From positions 1-35,420 of the forward strand of contig DUQZ01000069.1 of the NCBI GenBank assembly GCA_012837525.1: 35,420 bases of DNA, given 5' to 3'. This DNA comes from Clostridiales bacterium (GTDB lineage Bacteria; Bacillota; Clostridia; Christensenellales; Aristaeellaceae). Positions 1-8,958 of the stretch are shown here, piece by piece. Below the pieces are notes generated by a model. The model was given only the letters and a program-made list of their open reading frames with translations. It did not search any database and was not told the DNA's origin. A program made the position numbers and the translations under genes. Positions within the stretch are counted from its first letter, which is position 1, and every line of letters starts with the position of its first letter.

Positions 1-2137
1 AACCTTCGAAATTCGTGGTATTCTTGCTTTGAGCCATTGGGGTTCTCCTCCTTGTGAATGTCTATGCAACATCCATTGTAGCGGAGTCCCGGTGGCTTGC
101 CCATTCCTCCTCACCCTGGGCAAAGTTACGAACTTCAGTGTACTCTATCGGCCAAAGGATGGTCGATACCAAATAACATACTTTGGTGAACCTTTCCCCA
201 ATACACCGGGCGAAGAGCAATACTATAATTTCTTGTATACCGACTGGCTCTATTTTACGGACGCATTTCATCGTGTGCAAGCACAGGGAAAGTTTCCAGA
301 TGACAAAACCGCTGTTACTATGATTCAGTATGGGCAACTTGAAGACTATGCTGAGTCTGATTCTGGCCTTCACGGGATGACAAAAACCCCTTATCAACCA
401 GGGGAAACAATGCTTCTTATTGTTGAAGCAGAGGAAAATATAAATCTTTCCAAAGCAACCCTGAAAGAAGACATCGTCACCATTTCCAGCAAGGATAATG
501 ACGCTGCAGCACTTGATAAACTAAAAGGGCATTTTGAGAGTATCACATATCTTGATATTGATGCTGAAACACCGGTATGGAAACCATTCAATCTTGAAGA
601 TGAAAATAGCCCTCGAAAGTTGTTTATTTACAAGTATAACGAGGATGGTGTGGGTGGAAGTTTTATAGAAGTCAATGGTGAGTACCAAGACTTTATGTCA
701 GGAGAGGGATTATCAGCCTTGCCTTTTGGCAAATATGAAGCGGTATTCCCGATATACTGGCAAAAAAATGTTCCAAATAAATATGTTAGGGCGGATGATT
801 TTTCCCGTAACCGGTACAAAATTGACGATACGGTTCATTTTACTTTTGAAGTTTTATAGACGGTTTCATTTGAGGCGACCAAAACCTGGTTGAACGATAC
901 GGCACCAGTAACTACGCTTGTCCCTCCTTCGAGTTGGCCTGCGCACCCAAGTGCAGACGAAATGCCGGACATCTATTTACAGTTGATGTCAAAATCGCCG
1001 GGTGAACAGGCAAAACCTGTGGAAGGTGAAAGAATCAGGCTGGAAAAAATATTTGAGGAGCGCTCATATCATTTTCCAAACCTTCCGGCTGAAGACGCTA
1101 ATGGCCAGAAGTTGGAATACTCCGTTGTGGAACAAACCGTTGATGAAAACGGGAATTACCAGTTAGCAAATTTTGACAATTACACGACTACAGTTGTTCA
1201 ATTTCCTGGGGAAATGGAAAGCAACATTTACAATATCTACATGCCTACCTTAAATGGGGACAGATCCAGCCCCTGCCAATTGATTTGGTACGCTGAAGCG
1301 ATCATTAACCAAAGGATCTACCACCATCCGCTAAAACTGTTTACCTATTCTGTCAATGAAAGCCATGACACCTTTACAACACCTGATGGCATTGAAATGC
1401 AAAGCGGCGGCCGCTTTGAGATACAGCACTGGGGCAATGACAACCGCGCGTACTGGCGCATTCCCATCACCACGCGGTATCCCCTTAAAAACGCTCAGCT
1501 AACATTCAATTTTGATGCGTTTAACTTCCCAGATTATGCGCCATGGAAGCCGGTGGAGGGCTTTTTGGACAACCTGTTTGCACCAAACACAACAGAGTTC
1601 CTGTATCGGTTTACGGGCGGGTTGGCGGAGGGCTACGAGACACTGCCCGATCTTGACCTATCAAATGTTACATATGTTAATGACCCTGATACAGGTGAGC
1701 ACAGCCTGACAATTAACCTGGGCGATATGCCCGCCATGAAGGCGTACATGATTCAAATTAACGGAGTGTACGACCAATCAGAAGGCGGGGATACCGGTGA
1801 AATCTTGCCCTCCTTTATCACGGGCGCTTGGCTTACCGCGGATACCCGTTGCCTCACCGGCGTGAAGGCTTGGGTAGGCGATCCCCCGCCCGAAGGCACA
1901 AACATTACGCTTGAGTTGGTTAAAAACACCGCTGCAGGGGCGGAAGTGGTTGATGTCATGTTGACATATCCGGACAACCAACACACCTGGGGAAGGCTTG
2001 ACTGGGATGCTGACTATACCATCCGGGAACGCGATTTACCTGCAGGGTGGGTACAGTATGGGGATGCGGAACTCGTGCAAGAATCTGAGGATGGCTCCAA
2101 GAGTTTTTGGGCAGTTACCAACATAAAAGCAACCAGC

Positions 2138-3049
2138 GTCACCGCAACAAAGACCTGGGTGAATGGCGCAACCCCGCGCCCAACCGTATGGTTCCAGTTG
2201 TATCGCCAGCTTGAAGGCGGCGCGGCGGAAGCGGTCCCCGGCGCTGACATCAAGGAGCTGGCGGATGGCACAACCACTGTAACCTAGGACAACCTTGCCC
2301 AGACGGATAAAGAAGGCAGGGAATACACCTTCACCGTGCGCGAGGTAGATCAGGACGGCAATGATTTTGCGCCGGAAAACTACGTCAAATCTGAAGCCGG
2401 CTTGACCGTGACCAACACCTATGTCATCCCCAAAGGACAGGTGACCGCGAACAAGGCTTGGGTGAACGGCCCCTCGCCGCGCCCAACGGTATGGTTTAAG
2501 CTGTGTCGCCAGGTTGAGGGCGGTGTGGTTGAAGAGGTGCCCCTTGCGCAAGCGCCCATCAAGGAACTGGCGGATGGCACGCTGAGCGTGACTTGGACAA
2601 ACCTTGAGCAGATGGACAAGGATGGCAAGGCATATACCTTCAGTGTGAGGGAAGTGGACAAGGACGGTAACGATTACACCCCAGCGAACTACAGAAAGTC
2701 CGAATCCGGCTTGACGCTCACCAATACCTATGTCATCCCCAAGGGGCAGGTGACCGCGAACAAAGCTTGGGTGAACGGCCCCTCGCCGCGGCCAAGCGTG
2801 TGGTTCCAGTTGTATCGTCAGATTGAAGGCGGCGCGGCGGAAGCGGTGCCCGGCGCTGACATCAAGGAGCTGAAGGACGGCACAACATCTGTATCCTGGG
2901 ATGATCTTGAGCAGACGGACAAGGATGGCAAGGTGTATACCTTCAGTGTGAAAGAAGTGGACAAGGACGGGAACGACCTCACGCTCTTCAACTACACCAA
3001 GGTTGAGGACGGCCTGACTATCACCAACACCTTTGTGCCGCCAGAGAAG
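2138..3049 (+). repeat. Three tandem CnaB-like repeat units of about 100 codons
   Basis: Three consecutive units start at about 2138, 2441 and 2750. Each begins V-T-A-(T/N)-K-(T/A)-W-V-N-G, contains a conserved P-R-P-(T/S)-V-W-F core, a Y-T-F-(T/S)-V-(R/K)-E-V strand and ends in T-N-T-(Y/F)-V. They are also similar at the DNA level, so they probably arose by recent internal duplication. CnaB domains are beta-sandwich stalk modules of Gram-positive adhesins, often stabilised by Lys-Asn isopeptide bonds. The first unit carries TAG at 2285 where the other two have TGG. Confidence 0.85.
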
Positions 3050-3406
3050 ACATTCGCGGATTTAACGCTCAAAAAGGAATTGGACGGCATGGATCTGACC
3101 GCAGGCGCGTTCAGCTTCCAGCTGTTTGGAAACGACCTCTCAACTGCACTTGAAACAAAAACAAATGATGCCGACGGCACAGTAACATTCAGGCTGCAGT
3201 TTGATGTGGAAGGACCCTTTGTTGTCCATGTAAAAGAGGTCAACGCTGGGAAAGATGGGTTTACTTACGACAGTAGCGTTTACAAGTTGACCTATCAAGT
3301 GGCAGTTGGCGCGGACAACAAACTGCAGGCAACGCTTACAGAAGTATTGAAAGATGGCAGGGTAGTTGATAAAGCCGCACCGCTTGTGTTCAACAACACA
3401 TATACG

Positions 3407-3532
3407 GCGCCGACCCCGACGCCATCTCCAACCCCAACACCGACCCCAACACCGTCTCCCACCCCAAGCGCGACACCTTCACCCAGCCCGACGCCTGATC
3501 CTACCAAGCCGCCTGCACCGACCTACCCCACC
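3407..3532 (+). repeat. Pro/Thr/Ser-rich low-complexity linker
   Basis: The adhesin frame here consists almost only of P-T and P-S dipeptides, encoded by near-repeats of ccgacc, ccaaca and ccgtct type units. Such linkers act as extended stalks across the cell wall. It separates two pilin isopeptide-type domains, an unusual place because wall-spanning linkers normally sit next to the anchor. Confidence 0.8.
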
Positions 3533-3874
3533 ATTAAGGTGCCCCTGGCTGCTAAGAAGGAACTGAAAAACGGCAGCCTCAAGGCTGGGGACTTCACCTT
3601 CCAATTAAAGGATAAGGCTGGCAAGGTACTGGCAGAAGTAACCAATGGCGCGGATGGCAGCGTCGTCTTCCCGACGCGCACGTTCAGCAAGGAAGTCAGC
3701 AATTACCTGTATACAATTACTGAGCTTGCTGGAGAAAACAGCAAGATGAAGTATGACCGTACGGTATACACAATCAAGGTGACAACGCGCGCTGTCGCAG
3801 GCGAACTTCAGGCGACGGTTCAGGTTGAAAAGGATGGCGTCCCGTTTGCTGGTGACATGTTGTTCACCAACGTG

Positions 3875-3992
3875 CTGCCCGCGCCGCCTACTGGTTGCCA
3901 TCCTCAACCAACTGGGCTTACTGCTTGGCTTGTCACTGGCACTGCTTGGCGGGGCCTATCTGATTCGAAAGAGAAGACAAAATACCAACTGA
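3875..3992 (+). other. Frameshifted sortase sorting signal
   Basis: In the main frame the codons at 3875-3895 read L-P-A-P-P-T-G, a degenerate LPxTG-like motif. From 3894 the next frame reads [13 protein letters not shown], continues as a hydrophobic helix and ends in R-K-R-R-Q-N-T-N before TGA at 3990-3992, the classic hydrophobic segment plus basic tail of a sortase substrate. The motif and the helix are therefore out of phase by one base (net +1 or -2 change near 3893). In the main frame the protein would instead run to 4174 with an unrelated hydrophilic tail. Confidence 0.8.
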
Positions 3993-4012
3993 TCCAATCG
4001 CAACAATCAACA

Positions 4013-4047
4013 CCTCAGGGCAGCAACCGCTGCCCTGAGGGCTGTTT
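4013..4047 (+). terminator. Intrinsic terminator of the adhesin
   Basis: A perfect 12-bp stem (CCTCAGGGCAGC at 4013-4024 with GCTGCCCTGAGG at 4029-4040) with a 4-nt loop is followed by GCTGTTTT. It lies about 20 nt beyond the frameshifted stop of the adhesin and separates it from the DUF951-lepB unit. Confidence 0.8.
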
Positions 4048-4130
4048 TGCCCTTCTGTGGCAATCTGCAACACTTTGGAAAGCAGGAAGGCATCAAGGCA
4101 GCCAAGGCAAGGCAATCAGCCCGCCTTCGC

Positions 4131-4159
4131 TTGCGAAAACCCTGTATTTGCCGTATACT
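4131..4159 (+). promoter_or_regulatory. SigA-type promoter of the DUF951-lepB unit
   Basis: TTGCGA at 4131-4136 and TATACT at 4154-4159 are separated by exactly 17 nt, shortly upstream of the DUF951 start codon. The -10 matches the consensus at 5 of 6 positions and the -35 at 4 of 6. Confidence 0.6.
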
Positions 4160-4179
4160 GTCACGGTGAGGTGAGCGAT

Positions 4180-4443
4180 TTGCCTGATGAAATCAGACTG
4201 AATGACCTGGTAGAAATGCGCAAGAAGCACCCCTGCGGATCAGCTGAATGGGTGGTGACGCGCATTGGCGCTGACATCAAAATGCGCTGCGCTGGCTGCG
4301 GCCGCGTGGTGATGCTGGACCGGGTAGAGTTTTTGCGCAGGCGCAAACGCGTGATCACACCGGGGCCAGAGGCGCCGGAGGTCACACTGGGGCTGGTTTC
4401 AAAGGGCGGCGAACCCGCAACGAGTGTGGATAAGAACGTTTGA
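4180..4443 (+). CDS. DUF951 family small protein
   Basis: Small basic protein of about 87 residues with the DUF951 signature: L-N-D-L-V-E-M-R-K-K-H-P-C-G-S near the N-terminus, then G-A-D-I-K-M-R-C-A-G-C-G-R-V-V-M-L. The C-x-x-C pair plus the Cys in HPCGS suggest a metal site or a small nucleic-acid-binding fold; the biochemical function of the family is not known to me. The frame is open further upstream, but GAGGTGA at 4168-4174 is a good ribosome binding site 5 nt before TTG at 4180; GTG at 4171 is the alternative start. The C-terminal 25 residues beyond the domain look unstructured. The stop codon lies 14 nt before the lepB start, so the two are probably co-transcribed from the promoter at 4131-4159. 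Confidence 0.85.
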   Translation: MPDEIRLNDLVEMRKKHPCGSAEWVVTRIGADIKMRCAGCGRVVMLDRVEFLRRRKRVITPGPEAPEVTLGLVSKGGEPATSVDKNV

Positions 4444-4457
4444 TAAAGGAGTGCAGC

Positions 4458-5192
4458 ATGACCGACCAGGGCAATCATTACAAAGAGGACAAGGAAACCA
4501 TCAACCACGAGTTGAATGAGCATAAAACAGCGCTGACCGCTGAAGAAATTGAGAACACCCCGGACGCCACACCGGTTGAGGAAGACAGCAAAAAGGGCAA
4601 TAAGAAAAAAGAAAAGAAGAAAAAGACAGTGGGACAGGAAATTCTCAGTTGGGTGGGCACGCTGCTTTTAGCGGTTGTGATTGCCATGGCGTTCCGCGCC
4701 TTTTTGATGGAGCCCATTCGTGTGGATGGCCGCAGCATGCTGGAAACCCTGCAGGATGGGGAGATCGTCCTGGTCACCAAGCCCGCGGTGCTGATGAACA
4801 AGCTGGAGCGCGGCGATGTGGTAATTGTGCGTTTCCCCAACCGTCACAAGACGGCCACCGTGCGCCTGGGCGCGCCGCTGGATATGAACTTTGTGTCGCA
4901 TGAGCTGTTTGTGAAGCGCCTGGTGGCGCTGCCGGGTGACAGCGTCGCGGTGCTGAACGGCACGCTCTACATCAATGACGCACCTGTGCAGGAGGATTTC
5001 ATCGATTACCCCGCGCGCACGGATTTCCAGCGCATCGTGCTGGGGGAGGATGAGTACATGGTCATGGGCGACAACCGCGCCAGCAGCAACGACAGCCGCG
5101 CGCGGGATGTGGGCCCCATCTCCAAAGACATGATTGTGGGCAAAGCCAAACTGGTCCTGCTGCCGCTGAACAAAATCCGTACGATTAAGTAA
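4458..5192 (+). CDS. lepB: Signal peptidase I
   Basis: Membrane-bound serine protease that removes signal peptides from exported proteins on the outer face of the cytoplasmic membrane. The 244-residue protein has a long charged cytoplasmic N-terminus with a Lys-rich run (about residues 45-57), one transmembrane helix (about 62-80), and the S26 family boxes: G-R-S-M-L-E-T-L with nucleophile Ser93, G-D-V-V-I-V, F-V-K-R-L-V-A-L-P-G-D with general base Lys153, and M-G-D-N-R-x-x-S-x-D-S-R. A segment of about 20 residues between the Ser and Lys boxes makes their spacing (60) wider than in small Bacillus-type enzymes. ATG at 4458 is chosen because AAAGGAG lies just upstream; the open frame begins earlier at 4440. 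Follows the DUF951 gene and is closed by a strong terminator. Confidence 0.95.
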   Translation: MTDQGNHYKEDKETINHELNEHKTALTAEEIENTPDATPVEEDSKKGNKKKEKKKKTVGQEILSWVGTLLLAVVIAMAFRAFLMEPIRVDGRSMLETLQDGEIVLVTKPAVLMNKLERGDVVIVRFPNRHKTATVRLGAPLDMNFVSHELFVKRLVALPGDSVAVLNGTLYINDAPVQEDFIDYPARTDFQRIVLGEDEYMVMGDNRASSNDSRARDVGPISKDMIVGKAKLVLLPLNKIRTIK

Positions 5193-5209
5193 CGTTAAGC
5201 TTTCCAGTG

Positions 5210-5231
5210 GCCCCGGCAACGGGGCTTTTTT
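5210..5231 (+). terminator. Intrinsic terminator after lepB
   Basis: GCCCCG (5210-5215), loop GCAA, CGGGGC (5220-5225), followed by six T residues. It ends the DUF951-lepB transcript and faces the recA terminator. Confidence 0.9.
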
Positions 5232-5240
5232 CTGCGCGCA

Positions 5241-5274
5241 AACAAAAGCGGAGAGACCATTTTGGCCACTCCGC
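5241..5274 (-). terminator. Intrinsic terminator after recA
   Basis: Read on the minus strand: GCGGAG (5274-5269), an internal extension GGCC/GGTC, then CTCCGC (5253-5248), followed by TTTTGTTT. It lies about 20 nt past the recA stop, so recA and lepB converge with separate terminators. Confidence 0.75.
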
Positions 5275-5295
5275 AAGTTGAGCTGTTATCTCGGT

Positions 5296-6366
5296 TTATT
5301 CTTCAGCTTCGGGCGTGTTCTCGTCCTCGCCTTCGGTCTTGGTGTCAGTCGGCTGCAGGATGGCGCGCACAGCAGCCTCAATCTCCTTGGTGACTTCCGG
5401 GTTGTCCACCAAATAGCGGCGGGCGTTGTCACGGCCCTGCGCGATGCGCATGTCGTTGTAGGAGAACCAGGCGCCGGATTTCTGCACAATGTCGTGCTCC
5501 ACCGCCATATCCAGGATGGAGGACTCACGGCTGATGCCATAGCCGTACAGCAAGTCAACCTCCGCCACGCGGAAGGGCGGCGCCACCTTGTTTTTAACCA
5601 CTTTGATCTTGGTGCGGTTGCCCACGACCTCGGTGCCGTTCTTCAGCTGCTCCGCCCGGCGCACATCCAGGCGCACGGAGGAGTAGAACTTCAGCGCGCG
5701 GCCGCCCGGGGTGGTTTCGGGGCTGCCGTACATGACGCCCACCTTTTCGCGCAGCTGGTTGATGAACACGGCGATGGCAGCGGTCTTGCTGACCACGCCA
5801 GCCAGCTTGCGCATAGCCTGGCTCATCATGCGGGCCTGCAGGCCAACGAAGGTATCGCCCATCTCGCCGTCAATTTCCGCCCGCGGCACCAGGGCCGCAA
5901 CGGAGTCGATGACCACAATGTCAATCGCGCCGGAGCGCACCAGGGCTTCGGCAATTTCCAGCGCGTCCTCACCCGTGCTGGGCTGGGATACGTAGAGTTC
6001 GTCAATGTTGACGCCCAGCCGCTGCGCGTAGGCAGGGTCCAAGGCGTGTTCCGCGTCGATGAAGGCGGCCAGGCCGCCCAGTTTCTGGGCTTCCGCGATC
6101 AGGTGCAGGGCAACCGTGGTTTTACCGGAGGATTCCGGCCCGAAGATTTCAATAATCCGGCCGCGCGGGATGCCGCCCACGCCCAGCGCCATATCCAGCT
6201 CAATGCAGCCGGTGGGGATGACATCCACCTGCATCTTGGACTGTTCGCCCAGCTTCATCACGGTGCCGCGGCCAAACTGCTTGTCCAGCGCGGCCAGGGC
6301 GCGGTCCAGCGCCTGGGTCTTCTCGTTGCTGATGGCGGCCGCGGCTTTTTTCTCTTTTGTTGACAT
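5296..6366 (-). CDS. recA: Recombinase RecA
   Basis: ATP-dependent strand-exchange protein for homologous recombination and co-protease of the SOS response. The 356-residue protein has the full family pattern: Walker A G-P-E-S-S-G-K-T at 76-83, F-I-D-A-E-H-A-L-D around 102-110 with the catalytic Glu, V-I-D-S-V-A-A-L Walker B region, the L1 and L2 DNA-binding loops (the latter around G-S-P-E-T-T-P-G-G), and an acidic C-terminal tail typical of bacterial RecA. ATG at 6366 is preceded by GAGAGG. It is the last gene of the minus-strand run that begins with polA. pgsA is 33 nt upstream; in many Firmicutes cinA lies between pgsA and recA, but not here. No SOS box could be assigned with confidence. 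Confidence 0.98.
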   Translation of the reverse strand: MSTKEKKAAAAISNEKTQALDRALAALDKQFGRGTVMKLGEQSKMQVDVIPTGCIELDMALGVGGIPRGRIIEIFGPESSGKTTVALHLIAEAQKLGGLAAFIDAEHALDPAYAQRLGVNIDELYVSQPSTGEDALEIAEALVRSGAIDIVVIDSVAALVPRAEIDGEMGDTFVGLQARMMSQAMRKLAGVVSKTAAIAVFINQLREKVGVMYGSPETTPGGRALKFYSSVRLDVRRAEQLKNGTEVVGNRTKIKVVKNKVAPPFRVAEVDLLYGYGISRESSILDMAVEHDIVQKSGAWFSYNDMRIAQGRDNARRYLVDNPEVTKEIEAAVRAILQPTDTKTEGEDENTPEAEE

Positions 6367-6399
6367 GTGTTTTCCTCTCTTTATTCCAAAAAATACTAA

Positions 6400-6924
6400 T
6401 TATGATTGCGCTTTTTTAAAGCTGAACAGATCCTTTGACGCGACAAAATACTGAACGCCGGAGGCGATGGTGAGCAGGCTCATCAGGATGCACAGGGTCA
6501 GTGTGAGCCAGTTGGGCAGCAAAAACAGCGCGCTTAAGACGCTGAAAAACTGGAAATTGGTCTTCACCTTGCCCAGGTTGCCAGCCGGGATGACGATGCC
6601 CTGTTCCACTGCCACCAGGCGCAGCCCGTCCACCGCCAGCTCCCGCGCGGCCACAATGCACACCGCCCACCAGGGGTAGCCCAGGGTGGGAATCAGCGCC
6701 ACCATCACCGTGAGGGCCAGGATCTTGTCGGCCACCGGGTCGGCGAACTTGCCAAAGTTGGTGATGATGTTCTGCTTGCGCGCGATGTAGCCATCCAGAA
6801 AATCAGTAACAGCGGCAATGATGAACACAATGCCGGCGACGGTATACCAGCCCAGCACCACAAACAGGATGCAGACCGGAATCATCAAAATGCGCAGGAT
6901 GGTGAGCTTATTGGGCAGGTTCAT
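6400..6924 (-). CDS. pgsA: CDP-diacylglycerol--glycerol-3-phosphate 3-phosphatidyltransferase
   Basis: Integral membrane enzyme making phosphatidylglycerol phosphate, the committed step to phosphatidylglycerol and cardiolipin. The 174-residue protein has several hydrophobic helices and the CDP-alcohol phosphotransferase signature D-G-x2-A-R-x8-G-x3-D-x3-D with D44, G45, A48, R49, G58, D62 and D66, the Mg2+ and CDP-binding residues. Length and order of helices fit PgsA. ATG at 6924 lies inside the end of rimO (17-nt overlap) with AAAGGAGGG upstream, so translation is probably coupled. The rimO-pgsA-recA order resembles the pgsA-recA neighbourhood of other Firmicutes. Confidence 0.95.
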   Translation of the reverse strand: MNLPNKLTILRILMIPVCILFVVLGWYTVAGIVFIIAAVTDFLDGYIARKQNIITNFGKFADPVADKILALTVMVALIPTLGYPWWAVCIVAARELAVDGLRLVAVEQGIVIPAGNLGKVKTNFQFFSVLSALFLLPNWLTLTLCILMSLLTIASGVQYFVASKDLFSFKKAQS

Positions 6925-8239
6925 GCTTGCCCTCCTTTGTTACAAGGCGCGCTGTCAGGTCATACGCTGTGGCGCCGGTCATCTGTACCGTCACAAACTG
7001 GCCTTCCTTCAGCTGCGCGCCGTTTTCTATGAAGATGCTGCCGTCGCTGTCAGGCGCTTCAAAGACGGAGCGCGCGACGGCGGTGTCCCCGTCCAAGCCA
7101 GTGATAAGCACCGTTTCAATCGCGCCGATCCTCGCCTGGTTGCGGGATAAACTGATGTCCTGCTGCATGCGCATCAGGGCGTCCAGGCGCTGCTGCTTGA
7201 TGTCCTCCGGCACCTGGTCTTTCATGGCAAAAGCCGGGGTATCCTCCTCCGGCGAGAAGGTGAACGCGCCCAGGCGGTCAAACCGTACCCGCGCGCAAAA
7301 ATCCATCATCTGCTGGAAATCCGCTTCCGTTTCCCCCGGGAAGCCCACAATCATTGTGGTGCGCAGGGCAAACCCGCGCGCGCGGGCGTAGTGCAGCAAG
7401 GCTTCAATTTCCTGGATATCCCCGCGGCGGTTCATGGCTTTTAAGATGCGAGGGGAAGCATGCTGCAGCGGCAGGTCCAGATAGCGGCAAAGCTTGGGGT
7501 TGTTTGCCATCGCGTCAATCAGCGCCTCGTCGGTCTCATCCGGGTAGCAGTATAAAACGCGCAGCCAGGTGATGCCGGGGATTTTCGCTGCCTCATCAAG
7601 CAGCTTGGCAAGGGAGGCGTCTTCCAAATCAATCCCGTAGCGGGAGGTATCCTGCGCGATGAGAATCTGCTCCTTCGCGCCCTGCTCCGCCAAGGTTTTC
7701 ATCTCTGTCAAAATATCCTGCATGGGGCGGGAGCGGTAGGGCCCGCGGATGAGCGGGATGGCGCAGTAGGTGCAGCGGTTGTCACAGCCCTCGCTGATGC
7801 GCACATAGGCGGTGTAGGGCGGGGTGGTCAGCACGCGGCCGCAGCCGGTGAAATCCGCACCGCGGGTCACGTCGCTGGTGTGCTGGCCCCGCAAGGCTTT
7901 TTTGATCAAGCCGGCAAGCTGCGGGTACTGGGAGACGCCGATCATCACGTCGATTTCGGGGATTTGCTCCGTCAACTCATCCCCATAGCGCTGTGACAGG
8001 CAGCCGGTGACGCAGAGCACCCGGCAGGCGCCGTCCTTTTTATATTCAGCCATCTCCAGGATGGTATCGATGGATTCCTCCTTGGCGGAGTTGATAAAGC
8101 CGCAGGTGTTGACCACCAGCACCTCCGCCTCCGCCGCATTGCCTGTGAACACAAAGCCGTCCTTTTGCAAAAAGGACAGCATTTCTTCCGTATCTACCCG
8201 GTTTTTCACACAACCCAGTGAAACAACCCCAACTTTCAA
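6908..8239 (-). CDS. rimO: Ribosomal protein S12 methylthiotransferase RimO
   Basis: Radical SAM enzyme that adds a methylthio group to an Asp of ribosomal protein uS12. The 443-residue protein has the three expected parts: an N-terminal UPF0004 domain with cluster-binding C10, C46 and C80, a radical SAM core with C-D-N-R-C-T-Y-C (C152, C156, C159) and a C-terminal TRAM domain. The start S-L-G-C-V-K-N-R-V-D and the length separate RimO from MiaB. Translation apparently starts at TTG (8239); no in-frame ATG with a ribosome binding site was found upstream, and the frame reads straight into the conserved N-terminal strand. It overlaps pgsA by 17 nt. The 112-nt gap to the upstream flavin reductase gene may hold its own promoter, but none is convincing. 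Confidence 0.95.
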   Translation of the reverse strand: MKVGVVSLGCVKNRVDTEEMLSFLQKDGFVFTGNAAEAEVLVVNTCGFINSAKEESIDTILEMAEYKKDGACRVLCVTGCLSQRYGDELTEQIPEIDVMIGVSQYPQLAGLIKKALRGQHTSDVTRGADFTGCGRVLTTPPYTAYVRISEGCDNRCTYCAIPLIRGPYRSRPMQDILTEMKTLAEQGAKEQILIAQDTSRYGIDLEDASLAKLLDEAAKIPGITWLRVLYCYPDETDEALIDAMANNPKLCRYLDLPLQHASPRILKAMNRRGDIQEIEALLHYARARGFALRTTMIVGFPGETEADFQQMMDFCARVRFDRLGAFTFSPEEDTPAFAMKDQVPEDIKQQRLDALMRMQQDISLSRNQARIGAIETVLITGLDGDTAVARSVFEAPDSDGSIFIENGAQLKEGQFVTVQMTGATAYDLTARLVTKEGKHEPAQ

Positions 8240-8351
8240 CCCGTTCTTACCTACATTTCCTTCATCAATCAGCCTTGTGCCGCAGGCTTAGTTTATCATA
8301 AGCCTGATGCCGTTTACAAGGCTTCGGACACCGAAAACAGAACAAAAGTTC

Positions 8352-8948
8352 CTATTTCTTATCAAGCCGCCGTTTCAGCACTTCCGGCCGGGCGACACTG
8401 TAGCCAAAGAAGCCCTCCGGCGCGGTCAGGCCGGTGTATTCCCCGTGGCAGTAAGCTGCCAGATCGGCCTTTACAAAGTCAATCTTGCCGCTGTCCTGCA
8501 TCAGGTCCTCCCGGATGCCCATGTCCACGATCTCGCTCAAAAACATCGTGTGGCTGCCCAGGTCGATGGCTTGGGTCACCTTGCAGGCAAGATAGGCCGG
8601 GCTTTGCGCGATGGCAGGCGCGTATTTCAAGGCGGGGACCGGCACTGGCGTTAAGCCGTTTTCGGCAAACTTATCCATCTCCCGCCCGGATTTGACGCCG
8701 CACAGGTCGGTCACTTCCATCAATTCCCGGCTGACCAGGTTGACTACAAACTCGCCCGAGTTTTTGATGATGTCATAGGAATGGCGCGCTGCCCGCACGG
8801 AGATGGACACCATGGGCGGGTCAGAGTTGATGGTGCCCACCCAGGCGATGGTGATGATGTTAGGCGCAACGCCTGCATCCGCGCAGCTGACCATCACCAC
8901 CGGCGTGGGGGACAGCAGGGTACCTGGTTTCATGTTGATGAATGACAT
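8352..8948 (-). CDS. Flavin reductase-like (flavoredoxin) FMN-binding protein
   Basis: A 198-residue protein of the FMN-binding split-barrel family that includes flavoredoxins and NAD(P)H:flavin oxidoreductases. Typical features are the N-terminal P-T-P-V-V-M-V-S-C strand, the N-I-I-T-I-A-W-V-G segment, S-I-S-V-R-A-A-R-H-S-Y-D and the F-V-V-N-L-V motif; these shape the flavin pocket. The physiological electron partner cannot be read from the sequence. ATG at 8948 follows TAAGGAGAG, in which the TAA is the stop codon of the upstream solute-binding protein, so the two genes are tightly linked. It ends in TAG, evidence that amber is a normal stop in this genome. Confidence 0.85.
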   Translation of the reverse strand: MSFINMKPGTLLSPTPVVMVSCADAGVAPNIITIAWVGTINSDPPMVSISVRAARHSYDIIKNSGEFVVNLVSRELMEVTDLCGVKSGREMDKFAENGLTPVPVPALKYAPAIAQSPAYLACKVTQAIDLGSHTMFLSEIVDMGIREDLMQDSGKIDFVKADLAAYCHGEYTGLTAPEGFFGYSVARPEVLKRRLDKK

Positions 8949-8958
8949 TACGCTCTCC

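Larger units (their letters stand above)
1..3992 (+). pseudogene. Decayed sortase-anchored CnaB-repeat surface adhesin, 5' end outside or at the window edge
   Basis: One reading frame (codons starting at 2, 5, 8...) is open from the left edge to about 3895, interrupted only by TAG at 857-859 and TAG at 2285-2287. It encodes a cell-surface protein: a non-repetitive N-terminal part (about 130-860), a CnaB-like domain starting near 863 (V-S-F-E-A-T-K-T-W), a central region, a degenerate CnaB-like unit near 1820-2130, three clear CnaB-like repeats (2138-3049), two pilin isopeptide-type domains (about 3050-3400 and 3533-3870) flanking a Pro/Thr linker, and a sortase-type end. The anchor helix and RKRR tail lie in another frame, so a frameshift near 3893 is required. 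Near 33-90 a signal-peptide-like hydrophobic stretch is also in a different frame, while the main frame there is unnaturally Cys-rich. TAG is an ordinary stop elsewhere in the window, so decay is favoured over recoding. No sortase gene is present in the window. Confidence 0.85.

Noticed and set aside
3407-3532. Short tandem repeats as a CRISPR-like array
   Set aside because: They are in-frame Pro/Thr/Ser codons of the adhesin linker with no spacers of constant length.
1-4174. Genetic code in which TAG is a sense codon
   Set aside because: TAG ends rmuC, topB, the SpoU gene and the flavin reductase gene at natural lengths; in rmuC it directly precedes the next ribosome binding site.
5278-6363. 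Long plus-strand open frame of 361 codons opposite recA
   Set aside because: It is antisense to almost all of recA, which has complete motifs and a ribosome binding site; the frame is His/Gln/Ala-rich, typical of the complement of GC-rich coding DNA.
8240-8351. Promoter for rimO in the 112-nt gap
   Set aside because: A TATGAT sequence is present on the minus strand but no -35 lies at a suitable distance, so it was not called.
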